From NCBI RefSeq assembly GCF_028583425.1, contig NC_072796.1, positions 125,337,464 to 125,401,463 of the forward strand: a DNA stretch of 64,000 bases, written 5' to 3'. This document shows positions 1 through 10,793 of the stretch, in pieces. The notes beneath the pieces were generated by a model. It had not been told where the DNA came from, did no database searches, and saw only the letters and a program-made list of their open reading frames with translations. Source of the DNA: Eublepharis macularius (Eukaryota; Chordata; Lepidosauria; Squamata; Eublepharidae). How positions within the stretch are numbered: the stretch's first letter is position 1; each line of letters begins with the position of its first letter. The translations under genes and the position numbers were made by a program.

Positions 1-8
1 TTAGACAA

Positions 9-192
9 TGGCTGAATCCACACTTACCGGCATAGCGCTGAACAGTCGGAATAATAGCATCTTCCTGGCGTGTTTTATGACATCATCGCGCCATGAGAGC
101 GGCATTGTGGCACGATGACGTCATAAAACGCGCCAGGAAGACGCTATCATTCCGACTGTTTAGCGCTATGCCGGTAAGTGTGGATTCAGCCA
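9..192. mobile_element. Foldback MITE (long hairpin DNA element)
   Basis: Two arms of about 80 bp, starting TGGCTGAATCCACAC and ending with its complement, are near-perfect inverted copies around a loop of about 15 nt. There is no coding capacity. No clear target duplication is visible, so the transposase family is unknown. The right arm carries a TGACGTCA palindrome (116-123). Confidence 0.75.
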
Positions 193-379
193 ATATCTTG
201 CACAAGCAGAAATGTGGTTTGGAATATGCTATGTTTAATTTAGTGTAAGGGGTTAGTGAGAAGTTTCCCCCTCACACACACACTTCTGCTTGTGCAAGGA
301 CCCCAGTGTATACAGAAATCTTCCAGTGGACCCAAGACATTCCGCACAAAGTCTTAAGATAGGAAAGACCCTGATTTGT

Positions 380-472
380 GCAATAATAATATTTTGCATT
401 TTATAGTGATTTCAAGTATTCAAAGACCTTATTATCTTATAATCCACATCCTATACAATAGCCCTGTGAGTA
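380..472 (-). repeat. MIR/CORE-SINE-like fragment
   Basis: The A/T-rich stretch ending in 'aatagccctgtgag' resembles the 3' half of MIR-type SINEs read in reverse ('accctgtgaggtagg'). It is cut off by the element that starts at 472. The match is short. Confidence 0.3.
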
Positions 473-683
473 GGGTTGCCAACGCCAGGTTGGGGAATGC
501 CTGAAGATTTGGGGGGGGGGGGTGGAGCCTGGAGAAGGGGGGGTTTCAGGAGGGGAGGGACCTCAGCAGAATATCATGATATACAGTCCACTCACCAAAG
601 CAGCCATTGTCTCCAGAAGAACTGGTCTCTATAGTCTGGAGAACTTCTGTAATTCCAGGAAATCTCCAGAGAGAGAGAGAGAC
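472..683 (+). repeat. AGGGTTGCCAAC-type foldback repeat, 3' end missing
   Basis: It starts AGGGTTGCCAACGCCAGG and contains the motifs 'gagatttggggg', 'gagggacctcagc', 'tccactcaccaaag' and 'tggagaacttctgtaat', in the same order as the complete copy at 43201-43397. The closing inverted end is absent and an AG-dinucleotide run replaces it. Confidence 0.6.
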
Positions 684-1125
684 TGACATTAAGGACATTT
701 ATACACAGTCCTGAGGCTCTCTGGGATCATTTTTGTATAACTATGTGGCATATTTTATTTGGGACATGGAAATAATGCAAGCAAAACAGCCACAGGATAG
801 ATGAGTGATTTTTCTCTGGGTCCATGAGAATAGTCCAGAGGTCCACAAAGGGGTGAGCTCCTTTCACATTGAGCCAGCTGATGTGGAAACAAAGCCCCCC
901 TCCTTTTTCTAGGAATGGCAACAAGGACTCTTGGCCTCAGTAGAAGCAGAATGAGCTCCCCTCTTTCAAAGGGCAGCAGCTCACAGAGCCACTGCTAACC
1001 ACAATCACCTAGCTTCCAGATTCCCTCAAAAGGGTAGCCAAAAATGTGTGCTGCAGTAGTTTAGTCCAAGGAACTCTAAACTGGTTGAGTGATACCAAGG
1101 AGGTAAAATTCCAATGTGGTTGTCC

Positions 1126-1443
1126 TAGGGCCAAACTAGACACGATGACATCCTTGGCTCTGACCTGGGGACGCTGCTGACAGCCTAACACTAGCAATTA
1201 AAAAATACCGTGGGTGCACAGCATGGGAGGACGTTGTGCTCTTCTCCCCCCACCACCCCATGCCCTTTCAAGGGTCAAAGCAGCCATGGGGGGGCGGGCG
1301 GTCAGTCTGTTTTGGCACTTGAAAGGGTGGGGGGGGACAAGCACCTTGTCCCACAGTATTTTTAAACCAACAGCATTAGACTTTTAAAAGGTTAGCAGCA
1401 TTCGTGGGTCAGACCCGGACCATCACGTCTGGTTTGGCCCATA
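1126..1443. mobile_element. Foldback MITE, GGGCCAAACT family
   Basis: Inverted arms of about 55 bp: left GGGCCAAACTAGACACGATG, right the complement of GGGCCAAACCAGACGTGATG. The interior is G/C-rich with no open reading frame of note. The ends resemble those of the element at 62420-62730, suggesting one family. Confidence 0.65.
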
Positions 1444-2064
1444 GCTACTTCAGCTACTAAACTCATTTTCTTTATTTTTCAGTTTCACCACAGAGATAGA
1501 AGACCACTGTGCAGCCATAGACAATAATCACCAATGGCATTTTTTAATGAAATACCAAACATTCAGGTTTTGTGTAACATCAATCTTTTTCTATTTCCAT
1601 CAGCAGCTTTGAAAGCTTTTCTAGGCCTCTTTTCTCCAGCCCTGTTCAGCTGGCCTCAGGCTAGAATTTATTAACCAATAAGGAATTTTCTTGCTTTCTG
1701 TGTTCCTTCCAATTGAAGGGGAAGATTGAATAGAACTTGGGTCAGGGCCTTCTGAGTGGTGGCCCATCAACCACCTTCTTAGCTCCTGGCTTTCTGGGCC
1801 ATGTACAGGCAATACTAATATTGTACTTAAACTTTAATTTAAAATGTAGCTAAAGAGTAGCCTCTCACTAGAGGAGGAAGTCTCCATGGGGCATGTACAG
1901 CCTTTTCTGTATCTTGACAGGAGGTTGTCCAACACATGGTGGTAGCTGGGGCCAGGGGTTCTACTATAGAAAAGACCTTCCAGCCTGGCCCCACATTGCC
2001 TACCACTGCTCAACAGTCCAGTGAGGGGGAAAGGAGAGATCTTCAGGGACACACCTACATGTGA

Positions 2065-2210
2065 TGTCATTTCCAGTGTGAAACCAGAAGTGATATCATC
2101 CCATCAGTGCAGTGTTATAGGATTTACCCAAAACTTCATGATGGGGATGAATCCTGGAGTACTGTGCTGACGCGATGATGTCACTTCTGGTTTTGTGCAG
2201 GAAGTGATGT
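2065..2210. repeat. Degraded palindromic repeat
   Basis: 'accagaagtgatatcatcc' near 2080 is roughly complementary to 'gatgatgtcacttctggttt' near 2175, so this is a short foldback, probably another MITE. Boundaries are approximate. Confidence 0.4.
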
Positions 2211-2712
2211 TGCATGTTGCTGAAGAGCTTATCCCCGCCCCCCAAATTCTCCTGTCAGGGTGCCAGTGACAGCTGGCAGCCCTACATTCTTGAGCACCCA
2301 TGAGGGAGAGGAGGGGGGCTTGGGAGTTTGCAAACAAACTTTAAAACAAAATGGAGCTCACCAGGTTGCTACAGTTTGAGAATTGCTGGACAGGGAAAAT
2401 TGGTTCTAGAAATGAGAGGTAAAGGCTAACTCTACCAAGTAAAAGGGAGATTAGTTGCTATCAGAGGCATGTAGTAGAGAAAAGGCTCAGCCATAAACCA
2501 GGGTCGAAATGTCATTTTTTTGGGCCCCATAATGCACCCCCATTCCAATCCCATCAGTGCATAGAAAGGATTCCCTGCCCACCTTCCCATCCATATGCCG
2601 TAGTAGTGTGAAGGAGGTACGACAGTAAAGTACATTACTACTGAAGATAACACTGCTGCTGGGAAAGTGTTGTGTGAATATATTGTAACGACTTGTGTTT
2701 TGTGTTGCAGGC

Positions 2713-2778
2713 ATGACACAGCCCAGTTTGCTGGGTGACCACAGCTTGACGGCCAGGGCTGGTGCTAGAATTCTTTAG
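2713..2778 (+). promoter_or_regulatory. Upstream ORF in the ZHX2 5'UTR (21 codons)
   Basis: The coding exon begins after the acceptor TGTGTTGCAG (2701-2710). Three bases into it an ATG opens a 21-codon frame that closes with TAG at 2776-2778, before the ZHX2 ATG at 2882. Its context is weak (no purine at -3 within this exon that I can assure). Such a frame could lower translation of ZHX2; this is inference. Confidence 0.45.
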
Positions 2779-2881
2779 GATATATCCAAGGCGACCTCGG
2801 GAAAACGAAAAACCATCTAAGAGCCACTTTGGAGCTTGTTCAAGGAAAGAAGAAATCACTGCTGCCGATTGCAGGGCTACC

Positions 2882-5332
2882 ATGGCTAGTAAGAGGAAAT
2901 CAACGGTTCCGTGTATGGTGCGATCAACTGAGGCCATGGACCAGGAAGGTCCCAAGGACCCAATAGCAGGAAAGGCAGCTGGTGTTCCAGAGCGGGACTC
3001 AGGAAATGGTTGGTCTGCCCTTAAGGAGAACTGTGAGAATGACTGCGAAGTGATTGAGGGGAAATCATCCCCGGCCAATCCTGCAAGGAAACCTTTAGGC
3101 GGTTACGAATGTAAGTACTGCCCCTACTCCACACAGAACTTGAATGAATTCACAGAGCACATAGACAGCCAACACCCCAACGTGATCCTCAACCCTCTCT
3201 ATGTATGTGCAGAGTGTAACTTTACTACCAAAAAGTATGATTCTTTATCCGACCATAACACAAAACTCCACGCTGGAGAGAACAACTTTAAGCTAAAGTT
3301 AATCAAGCTCAATAATCAGACTGTCTTAGAGCAGTCCATTGAAGGATCAAACAACCCAGTTGTTGCTGAAGTCCCTGAGTACGAGGTAGTTCCCCTTGGG
3401 GCAAGCATGGCAAATAAAACTAGTCCAAATGCGAACACTGGAAAGTCTAAAGGGGAGGCCAAGAAAGCTTCCATAGACAACCACTTGGACGGGTTCCGCA
3501 GTCTTGTTACTGAAACCAGTGAGCCTATCGCCTGTATTAATAGAGCGGAGCTCCTCCAAGATGTACTAGCTCACGTGATGCCCTCGGTGCAACTCCCACC
3601 AAATATCAACCTGGTTCCCAAAGTCCCCGTACCGCTGAATAGTACCAAATACAATTCTGCACTGGACACTAACACAACCATGATTGGTTCCTTCAACAAA
3701 TTTCCCTACCCTACACAGGCAGAGTTGTCATGGCTGACCGCAGCATCCAAACACCCAGAGGAGCAAATCCGAATTTGGTTCGCGACTCAGCGCTTGAAGC
3801 ATGGCATCAGCTGGTCACCTGAAGAGGTGGAAGAGGCGAGGAAGAAGATGTTCAATGGCACCATCCAACCCACAGCCCCTCAGACCATTGCTGTTCTGCC
3901 AGCTCACGTCACCCCCACGAAAATGCCGCAGCCGCTTATCCAAACAGCTGTGCCTTGCCAGATACTCAGTCAGACTGGCCTGGTTTTGACACAAGTGTCC
4001 AACGGATCCAGTGTTGCGCCAATTACACTTGCTGTCACTGCCAATCAAGGGCAGAAACGGTGTGCGCCGAACCAGTCGGCTGCCCCAGAAGCGAAACGTC
4101 CCCATGTCATCCCAGCAGAAACCTCACCGAAACAGATGACTCCTACTGCTTCGGCTCCTGCTCCCCCTTCGGCTCCTGCTCCCCCTACCGTTACACCTAC
4201 AGTGCCATCTCCTGCTATGCCACTGGCCTCACCAAACGACCGCAAGAAGACCAAGGAACAAATAGCAGCTCTGAAAGCAAGTTTTATAGTCAGCCAGTTT
4301 CCCGACAACACGGAAATATACAGGCTTATAGAAGTCACGGGTCTCTCCAGAAGTGAGATCAAGAAGTGGTTCAGTGACCATCGGTACCGAAGTCAAAGAG
4401 GAATTGTTCACATCACGAGTGAATCCATAGCCAAGGACCAGCTTGCTCTCGCGGCTGCACGGCAAGGGCATAGTTATGACCCCCCCATAGACTTCATGAC
4501 CCAGAAGTTCAAAGAAAAAAGCCAAGAGCAACTGGGGATCCTTGAAGAAAGCTTCCTGAAGAGTTCTTTTCCAACCCAGAGCGAGCTGGAAAGACTTAGG
4601 ACAGAAGCCAAGATGACTAGAAGAGAGGTGGATTACTGGTTTGCCGAGCGGAGGAAGCTCAGAGATAATATGGAACAAGCAGTCTTGGACTCAATGGGAT
4701 CAAGCATAAAGAGTCACAGTCAAGGAGCTTCCAACGGTGCAGTAAGTCAGACGGAGCAGATGAATACCTCCCAGGCACCAGCATCTTCGTCTAGGTGTCC
4801 TCCAGCCTTTGCCACCAATAGCCAAGAGCAGGTCCACTTACTAAAAAGCACGTTTGCAAGAACTCAGTGGCCCTCACCACAAGAGTACGATGAGTTGGCA
4901 GCTCAGACGGGGCTCACTAGAACTGAAATAGTGCGCTGGTTTAAGGAGAACAGGAGCTTGCTGAGAACCGGGACGTTAAAGTGGCTGGACCAATGCCAGC
5001 AACAGTATGGAATTGACGGATATAAAGACCCCAAAGGGCCAATTCCCATCGTGATTACAAAGATCGGTAATGATGTTGTTCAGCAGCCTAACAAGGAATT
5101 TCTGAAGGTGGGGAAGCTAAACAGGGAAGGAATGGAGAGATCGGAATGCAGCAGTCGAAGTAGCCAGGGCAACGATGATACCCAGGAAGGCGGGAACACA
5201 AGTTGGGTGGAGGTGACCATAGAAGACGACAATCCCTCTTCAGACAGTATGAATAGTTTGACCCAAATAGTGCCTGAAATCAAAGTAGAGTATGATTCCG
5301 AAAGTATATCTGGTGATATCTCTCACACCTAG
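2882..5332 (+). CDS. ZHX2: Zinc fingers and homeoboxes protein 2 (ZHX2), single coding exon
   Basis: ZHX2 is a nuclear homeodomain protein, known as a transcriptional repressor that partners NF-YA and other ZHX proteins. The reading gives 816 aa; human ZHX2 is 837. Two C2H2 fingers lie near residues 75-100 (YECKYCPYSTQN...) and 107-130 (YVCAECNFTTKK...), followed by the conserved block FKLKLIKLNNQTVLEQSIE. Four homeodomains follow: about 265-330 (IRIWFATQRLKHGISWSPEE), 453-510 (IKKWFSDHRYRSQRG), 541-600 (VDYWFAERRKLRD) and 646-700 (IVRWFKENRSLLRTG). A proline/alanine-rich linker precedes the second one. The tail is acidic and serine-rich. The start is the ATG beginning MASKRKST, in a strong context (ACCATGG); the frame is open upstream but has no earlier ATG. 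The exon spans 2711-5336, from acceptor TTGCAG to donor ACAG|GTAAAG, the donor only 4 nt after the stop, as in a gene whose whole coding region sits in one exon. Identity to ZHX2 rather than ZHX1 or ZHX3 is clear from the finger region. Confidence 0.97.
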   Translation: MASKRKSTVPCMVRSTEAMDQEGPKDPIAGKAAGVPERDSGNGWSALKENCENDCEVIEGKSSPANPARKPLGGYECKYCPYSTQNLNEFTEHIDSQHPNVILNPLYVCAECNFTTKKYDSLSDHNTKLHAGENNFKLKLIKLNNQTVLEQSIEGSNNPVVAEVPEYEVVPLGASMANKTSPNANTGKSKGEAKKASIDNHLDGFRSLVTETSEPIACINRAELLQDVLAHVMPSVQLPPNINLVPKVPVPLNSTKYNSALDTNTTMIGSFNKFPYPTQAELSWLTAASKHPEEQIRIWFATQRLKHGISWSPEEVEEARKKMFNGTIQPTAPQTIAVLPAHVTPTKMPQPLIQTAVPCQILSQTGLVLTQVSNGSSVAPITLAVTANQGQKRCAPNQSAAPEAKRPHVIPAETSPKQMTPTASAPAPPSAPAPPTVTPTVPSPAMPLASPNDRKKTKEQIAALKASFIVSQFPDNTEIYRLIEVTGLSRSEIKKWFSDHRYRSQRGIVHITSESIAKDQLALAAARQGHSYDPPIDFMTQKFKEKSQEQLGILEESFLKSSFPTQSELERLRTEAKMTRREVDYWFAERRKLRDNMEQAVLDSMGSSIKSHSQGASNGAVSQTEQMNTSQAPASSSRCPPAFATNSQEQVHLLKSTFARTQWPSPQEYDELAAQTGLTRTEIVRWFKENRSLLRTGTLKWLDQCQQQYGIDGYKDPKGPIPIVITKIGNDVVQQPNKEFLKVGKLNREGMERSECSSRSSQGNDDTQEGGNTSWVEVTIEDDNPSSDSMNSLTQIVPEIKVEYDSESISGDISHT

Positions 5333-5336
5333 ACAG

Positions 5337-5690
5337 GTAAAGATGCTTGTGTTTTTTACCTAAGTTTGCCCGTTGCCTTCTCCCCCACCCACACATAACT
5401 TTCTTTGTTACTGCCTTGTTCACAGTTCCCGTTCTTGTTGCTCACGAGCGCATTTTGAACAGAACGCTCTTGTTCAGGCGACTTCGCTCAGTAAAGAATT
5501 TGCCAGTTTTCTTTCCTTTTGACAAATTTGGCTAGACATTGTTTAAGAAAGAAATATTCCACCGACGGCGTAGTGTTGCTTTAAGCTCTTTTATGGAATA
5601 ATTGTAATGAGGAAAGAGTTTAACCATCACTTGTCCTCATAGCCATCCTGTGAAGTTGGTTTTCCTTTTACACAGGGAAAACTGAGGCTG
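5337..5690 (+). other. Start of ZHX2 intron 3 (unique sequence)
   Basis: Non-coding unique sequence after donor GTAAAG. It ends with a short MIR-like stretch ('ttttacacagggaaaactgaggct', 5667-5690). No gene seen. Confidence 0.5.
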
Positions 5691-5692
5691 AA

Positions 5693-6690
5693 AATCATAG
5701 AATCATAGAGTTGGAAGGGGCCATACAGACCATCTAGTCCAACACCCTGCCCAGTGCAGGATCAGCCTAAAGCATCTCTGACAAGTATTCATCCAGCCTC
5801 TTCTTGAAAACTGCCAGTGAGGGGGAGCTCACCACCTCCCTAGGCAGCTAATTCCACTTTTGAACTACTCTGACCGTGAAAAAGTTTTTCCTAATATCCA
5901 GCCGGTACCTTTGTGCATGTAATTTAAGCACGTTGCTTCGGGTCCTACCCTCTGCTGCCAACTGGAACAGCTCCTTGTCCTCCTCCAAATGACAGCCTTT
6001 CAAATATTTAAAGAGAGCAATCATGTCCCCCCTCAACCTCCTCTTCTCCAAACTAAACATTCCCAAGGCCCTCAGCCTTTCCTCGTAGGGCTCAGTCTCC
6101 AGACCCCTGATCATTTTCGTCACTCTCCTCTGCACCCTCTCGATTTTGGCCACATCCTTTTTGAAGTGAGGCCTCCAGAACTGCACACAATACTCCAGGT
6201 GTGGCCTGACCAAGGCAGTATAGAGAGGGGCTATGACCTCCTGCGATTTCGATGCTATGGCCCCTTTGATACAACCCAAGATTGAATTAGCCTTTTTTGT
6301 CACCGCATCACACTGACTGCTCATATTTAGTTTACAGTCCACTCTTACCCCAAGATCCCTTTCACATATACTACTGCCCAGAAGTGTATCCCCCATCCAG
6401 TATTTGTGCTTCCCATTTTTGTGGGCCAGATGTAATACTGAGCACTTGTCTTTGTTGTATTGCATCCTATTCACAGCTGCCCACTTCTCCAGAGTATTCA
6501 GGTCTTGTTGAATTTTAATTCTATCTTCTTGGGTGTTTGCTACTCCTCCCAATTTGGTATCATCAGCAAATTTAATGAGCAGCCCTTCCACTCCTTCAAC
6601 CAGATCATTGATAAAAATATTGAAAAGTACCGGGCCAAAAAATCTCTGAATCAGCAGTTTGCCCAACAAATCCAGGGCCATCATAGCATC
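5693..6690 (-). mobile_element. CR1 LINE, 5'-truncated, 3' end intact
   Basis: On the minus strand, 6684-5848 is open for 278 codons and encodes the C-terminal part of a CR1-type reverse transcriptase: PVLFNIFINDLVEGVE, FADDTKLGG (the catalytic A-D-D variant), CERDLGV, RPHLEYCVQFW, KIERVQRRVTKMIRGLE. The 3'UTR ends at the classical CR1 tail (complement of AATCATAGAATCATAGAG at 5694). The frame is still open, so the insertion is fairly young. The N-terminal RT and the endonuclease are missing (5' truncation), so it cannot be autonomous. Confidence 0.92.
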
Positions 6691-6857
6691 CGGATGTTTT
6701 TCAAGACTCCTAACACCTATGCCCTCTAGTGGGAAAACATACCACCCCGGTGTGCTTAAGATTTTCTACTTACGCATTTGGGCCAAAATCCAGTATAGAT
6801 TTAAGATCAGCGGGGTTTACTTCGGGTGGAAGCGCAACCCTGAATTTTCTTTTACAG

Positions 6858-6975
6858 GTTTGGTATATTTTATTGTTTGTAAACTGGTGTGTGTGCGTGT
6901 GTGCATGCATTAACTGTGCTTTAAAGGCTATATTTATAAATTTAAATGTAAATAAATTTGCGTTGTGATTCTCAT
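6858..6975 (+). other. Possible short alternative 3' exon / poly(A) site of ZHX2
   Basis: A good acceptor (TTTTCTTTTACAG, 6845-6857) is followed by A/T-rich unique sequence with AATAAA at about 6951 and a T/G-rich stretch. It would be a short alternative to the exon proposed at 7900. Weak evidence. Confidence 0.25.
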
Positions 6976-7104
6976 GTTTCTTTTTACTGTTTATAAAGTA
7001 ACAGTTATCCGCATCTAGAGTGCGTCAGATAATGAGAACACAAAGGGGCACAGAAGTATTCTGGGTATTGAGCTAATTTGCTTGCTCCGTGTTGAGTACA
7101 TCAC

Positions 7105-7250
7105 CTCCAGTTAAAAGGGTCAGGTAGTAGGTAACATGAAAGAGTTCTACCTGAGACCCCAAAGAGCCACTGCCAGTCTGAGTAGCCAATACTGACCTTG
7201 ACGGAACAAGGGTCTGATTGGGTATAAAGCAGTTTCTTGTGTTTTAAGAC
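7105..7250 (+). repeat. tRNA-derived SINE, 5'-truncated
   Basis: 'ctccagttaaaagggtcagg', 'cctgagaccc', 'gccagtctgagtagccaatactgaccttga' and 'gggtctgattgggtataaagcag' occur in the order typical of the tRNA-SINE body seen whole at 63605. The tRNA-like head is missing. Confidence 0.7.
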
Positions 7251-7606
7251 TGGGAAAGGCAGGTGCAATAGGACTGTGCAGTTCTTAAAAGCCATGCTTG
7301 GCTACTGAAAGCACAAAGCCCAACTCCAGAAAGAACCCAGTGGAGTTATTGATACTATTTCTTGTCCCCGAAAGAACTGAGAGGCATCCACAAGGGTACC
7401 CAGTATAGGAGAAAAATCCTTGGGGAGGGCAGAGGATAGCTGTTGGGATGCTTTCCCACCCAAGAAAACATTCTGCATGTTAAAAAATGAGCATTGGACT
7501 TACAACTCTTCTTTCTAACATGTAGTCCCATGTTTAAAAATTCAGAATTTGAGTTATTTTAAAAAAAGAAAACGAAAGAAAAACTTGTGCATGCTCATGG
7601 AGGATA

Positions 7607-7810
7607 AGAATCAGTGGCTACTAGCCATGGTGACTAAAAAGAACCTCCACATTCCGTAGCAATATACCTCTGAATACCAGTGCCAGCAGGAAATACCAAG
7701 AGGAAGTCTTGGCCTCTGTTCCCTCCAGAGTAACTGGTTGGCCATTATGCGAGACAGGATGCTGGACTGGGTGAACCACTGGTTTGATCCAGCACAGGTC
7801 TTCTTATGTA
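7607..7810 (+). repeat. CR1/L3-type LINE 3' tail
   Basis: 'cagtggctactagccatggtgac', 'ctgaataccagtgccagcagg', 'actggttggccattatgcgag' and the end 'tttgatccagcacaggtcttcttatgt' match the 3' end of the LINE at 11707-11882. Confidence 0.65.
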
Positions 7811-7899
7811 GGTGCATGAAAAAATGTGCTTTGGGGTAGGTGTGAATATGGATTCTTGCACTCATATAATAACATTCCATGCCTTTTTCTTTTTCTTAG

Positions 7900-9117
7900 G
7901 CATATCAATTGTTCTACTGGTTAGGTCTACTCATTAACTTGGTGACGACCTTGGGAGTCCACCATTACTGAGCCTGGAACAAATCTTTTGTTTTCGGAAA
8001 TACGATATCTGATGAGTTTTTACTCCAGACTCAAACCATGCTGGCATAGTCCCAGTGAAGAGGAGACCCTCCTCTGTGGAGTAGCCACAGATTCGATGGT
8101 GCCAAAGTCCTGCAGTGGGCTTTTCCAAAAAGGGCCCTTGTATATATGTTTCGTCCTACTTGCTTGCCTTCTGTTGTACGTGCACTGGGAAATTATCATA
8201 ATAATGTCCTAACCCACTGGGAAACATTTTTGCTGCCTTTCCCAGCTAGTGCGTGATAAGCTAAATTGATGCGGATCATTGCTGTCTCAAGGTCAAGTGT
8301 GGCTCATCTGTTGTCTTAAGAACGAGTAACCACTGTTACCCGCTTTGGAAACGATCAGGGAACCCTTCTGTCCTGCTGCATTAGTTTCAGAGAACGGGTT
8401 TCTAACTGTAAGGAGAGTTTGCTCAATCTCAGCATTCTCAAAAGTTTATCCAATCTCAACATTCACAATGGATATCAACAATCCATCCTGGAGTGCCCGG
8501 GGGCCTTGTTTGACTTTCTCAACACCCGTCTAGATGTGTTCATCCACATGCATGCAAAAAATAAAAAAAGTTGTCATGATGGGAAGCCAATCTCCTGTTG
8601 CATCCTGTATTTCACCCTTTGCCAAAACATCTGGACTGTGGAACTCTGGAAATGTCAGTTGTACACCTTTACTTGTTCCAAGCACCTTGAAAAAAAACCC
8701 TACACATAAGACAATCTCGGAACAAAAGGATTTTACAGCAGAGGGCCTAAGCATCTTTATAACAAAACTTGGTCATAATTCTTAGTTGGGGCAAAGTTGG
8801 GGGACATGTCTTTTTTTTGCCAGCCTTTCAGCCTTAGATATGGCAGCGTGCAACAGGAAAAGTTGTTTGGACTTGCCCCCCTCATTTTTTAGCTTGTTTC
8901 TAAATCTTCAAGTGCACTTGCACTTTCCACCCCCCCTCCCCCTTGTTGAAAGGTGGAGAGCAAATGGTTGTGTATAAAAGTTAACAGGTGACCTGCTGTG
9001 GTTTTGAAAGGCAGGTCTGTGGTTCCCAATATACGCTGCACAAGGATAGGGCATTTGAATAAAAAACTTTTCTAACATTGCTTAGTTGTTGTAATTCAAT
9101 AAAACAATGGCTTGGTG
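7900..9117 (+). other. ZHX2: Probable 3'UTR exon of ZHX2
   Basis: A strong acceptor (TTTTTCTTTTTCTTAG, ending 7899) begins 1.2 kb of repeat-free, non-coding sequence that ends at two AATAAA signals (9058-9063 and 9098-9103) with a G/T-rich stretch just after. Human ZHX2 also has a last exon that is all 3'UTR and over 1 kb long. The pairing with the donor at 5337 is inferred. Confidence 0.5.
9058..9103 (+). terminator. Poly(A) signals (two AATAAA) for the ZHX2 3'UTR
   Basis: AATAAA at 9058 and 9098, the second followed by the G/T-rich 'ggcttggtggtttcag'. Assigned to ZHX2 because no other plus-strand gene ends here. Confidence 0.45.
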
Positions 9118-9399
9118 GTTTCAGTAAGCCTTTCCTCTTGTCAATATTTTGTTTTTAAAAAAATGTTAATACTTGTATTGAGCATAGGAACCATTTCATT
9201 TCATGTAACATATTACTGCTGCTGATTGGTACCAAATGTTAGCAATATTAAGGGGCAATTGGAAGAAATATATGCACAAAAGAAACATATCCAGGAAATG
9301 ACAGGCCAGTTAGCCTAATGTATGTCCCAGGCAAATTAGCAGAAACTATAATCAAATATAGAATTATTAGGCACATGGAGAAACAAAGCTTGCTAAGGG

Positions 9400-9612
9400 A
9401 AAATAACAACTGTGCTTATATACCGCTCTTCTAGACAGATTAGTGCCCCACTCAGCAGTGAACAAAGTCAGTGTTATCATTATCCCCATAATACAACGGG
9501 GGAGCTGGGGCTGAGAGGAGTGGCTGCCCCAAGGCCACCTGTTGAGATCACAGCAGTAGTGAGATTCAAACCAGCAGAGTGCTGATTTGCAGCCCAACCA
9601 CGTAATCTCAGC
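9400..9612 (-). repeat. Sauria-type SINE inserted in the LINE
   Basis: Reverse-oriented SINE: tail side 'aacaactgtgcttatataccg', the core 'cagattagtgcccc', 'gaccttggggcagccactcc' on the minus strand, and a tRNA-like head ending near 9612 ('agcccaaccacgtaatctca'). Same subfamily as 21590-21800. Confidence 0.7.
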
Positions 9613-10106
9613 ATGGCTTCTGTAAAGAGAAGTTCTGCCTAACCAACCATTCACAGTTCTTTGAGAAAGTGAACAAACATGTAGGTAATAGTGACCTAGT
9701 AAACACTATATACTTGGACTTTCAAAAGGCTTTTGACTAGGTTCCTCACCAAAGACTAAGCAAGCTTAGCAGTCAAGGGATAAGAGGCCAGGTCCTTTCA
9801 TAGATTAAAAATTAGCAAAACAAAAGGAAGAGAGTAGGAATGGATAGTTTTCACAATGGAGGGAAGTAAGCAGTGGGGTCCTACAAGAGTCAGTATTGGG
9901 ACCAGTTCATAAATTATCTGGAATTGGGGGTGAATAGCGTAATGGCCAAGTTTGCAGATGACACAATATTATTCAGGATGGGGAAAAAAGACTGACTGAA
10001 GAGCTACAGGAGGATCTCCACAAATTGGGTGAGTGGACAACAATGTGGCCAAGTGTTCAGTGTAGGTAAGTGATGCGCAATGAAACAAAGTTCCAACTGT
10101 AGGTAC

Positions 10107-10228
10107 GCACTAATGGGGGTCTGAACTTGCTGAGACTGAGTCTCTACACAAGATGCCTTTGCATGTGCGCACTAATGGGGGTCTGAACTTGCTGAGACTG
10201 AGTCTCTACACAAGATGCCTTTGCATGT
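10107..10228. repeat. Tandem duplication, two copies of about 61 bp
   Basis: 'gcactaatgggggtctgaac' through 'gatgcctttgcatgtg' occurs twice back to back with no visible difference between copies, so the duplication is recent relative to the decayed LINE around it. Confidence 0.9.
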
Positions 10229-10242
10229 GTTTGTAAGTGTAA

Positions 10243-10564
10243 GGAGATGCAATGTTAGCTGGGAAATGTACTTTAAAAAGAACCTCAGAGGGTTTGTTGA
10301 TTTCCTCTTCACCCCGCCCCCCAAAGGCTCTGTCCATTTCAACTCTCCAGTCTAAAACTGGGATCACAACCAGAGGGCAGTGAGGAATGGAAATGGGTGG
10401 GAGCTGCCTTCTAGAGCCAGGCTTGAACCTGGAGAAGTTATAATGGGCTGAAGTTTCCCTGCTGGCATTTCACAGCCCCTTCAAACAGCTCCAGTGTATA
10501 GCAAAGCCTTTGCCCTGCCGCCGGTTCTTTTTAAAGTACCCTTCCCAGCTAACATTGCATCTCC
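10243..10564. mobile_element. Foldback MITE with about 40-bp inverted ends
   Basis: GGAGATGCAATGTTAGCTGG at the left is the complement of CCAGCTAACATTGCATCTCC at the right, and the arms continue into 'ttaaaaagaacc/ggttctttttaa'. It interrupts the CR1/L3-like LINE. No coding content. Confidence 0.8.
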
Positions 10565-10793
10565 CGACATATTCTTCAGGTATCAGATGTCTCATGTGGA
10601 GAGACTGAGAGGGAAAGAGACCTTGGGGTCATAGTGAACAGCTCAATGAAAATGTCAACCCCATGTGCCGCAGCAATGAAAAAGTAAAAAACTATACCGG
10701 AAATTGTTTTTAAAAAGATTGACAATAAAACAGCTAATGTTATAAAGCACCTGTACAGATCTATAGTGCAGCATTGTTTGGAATACTGTGCGC

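Noticed and set aside
4045-4678. Long frames on the other strand and in the +1 frame within the ZHX2 coding exon
   Set aside because: They overlap conserved ZHX2 homeodomain codons and show no recognisable domain.
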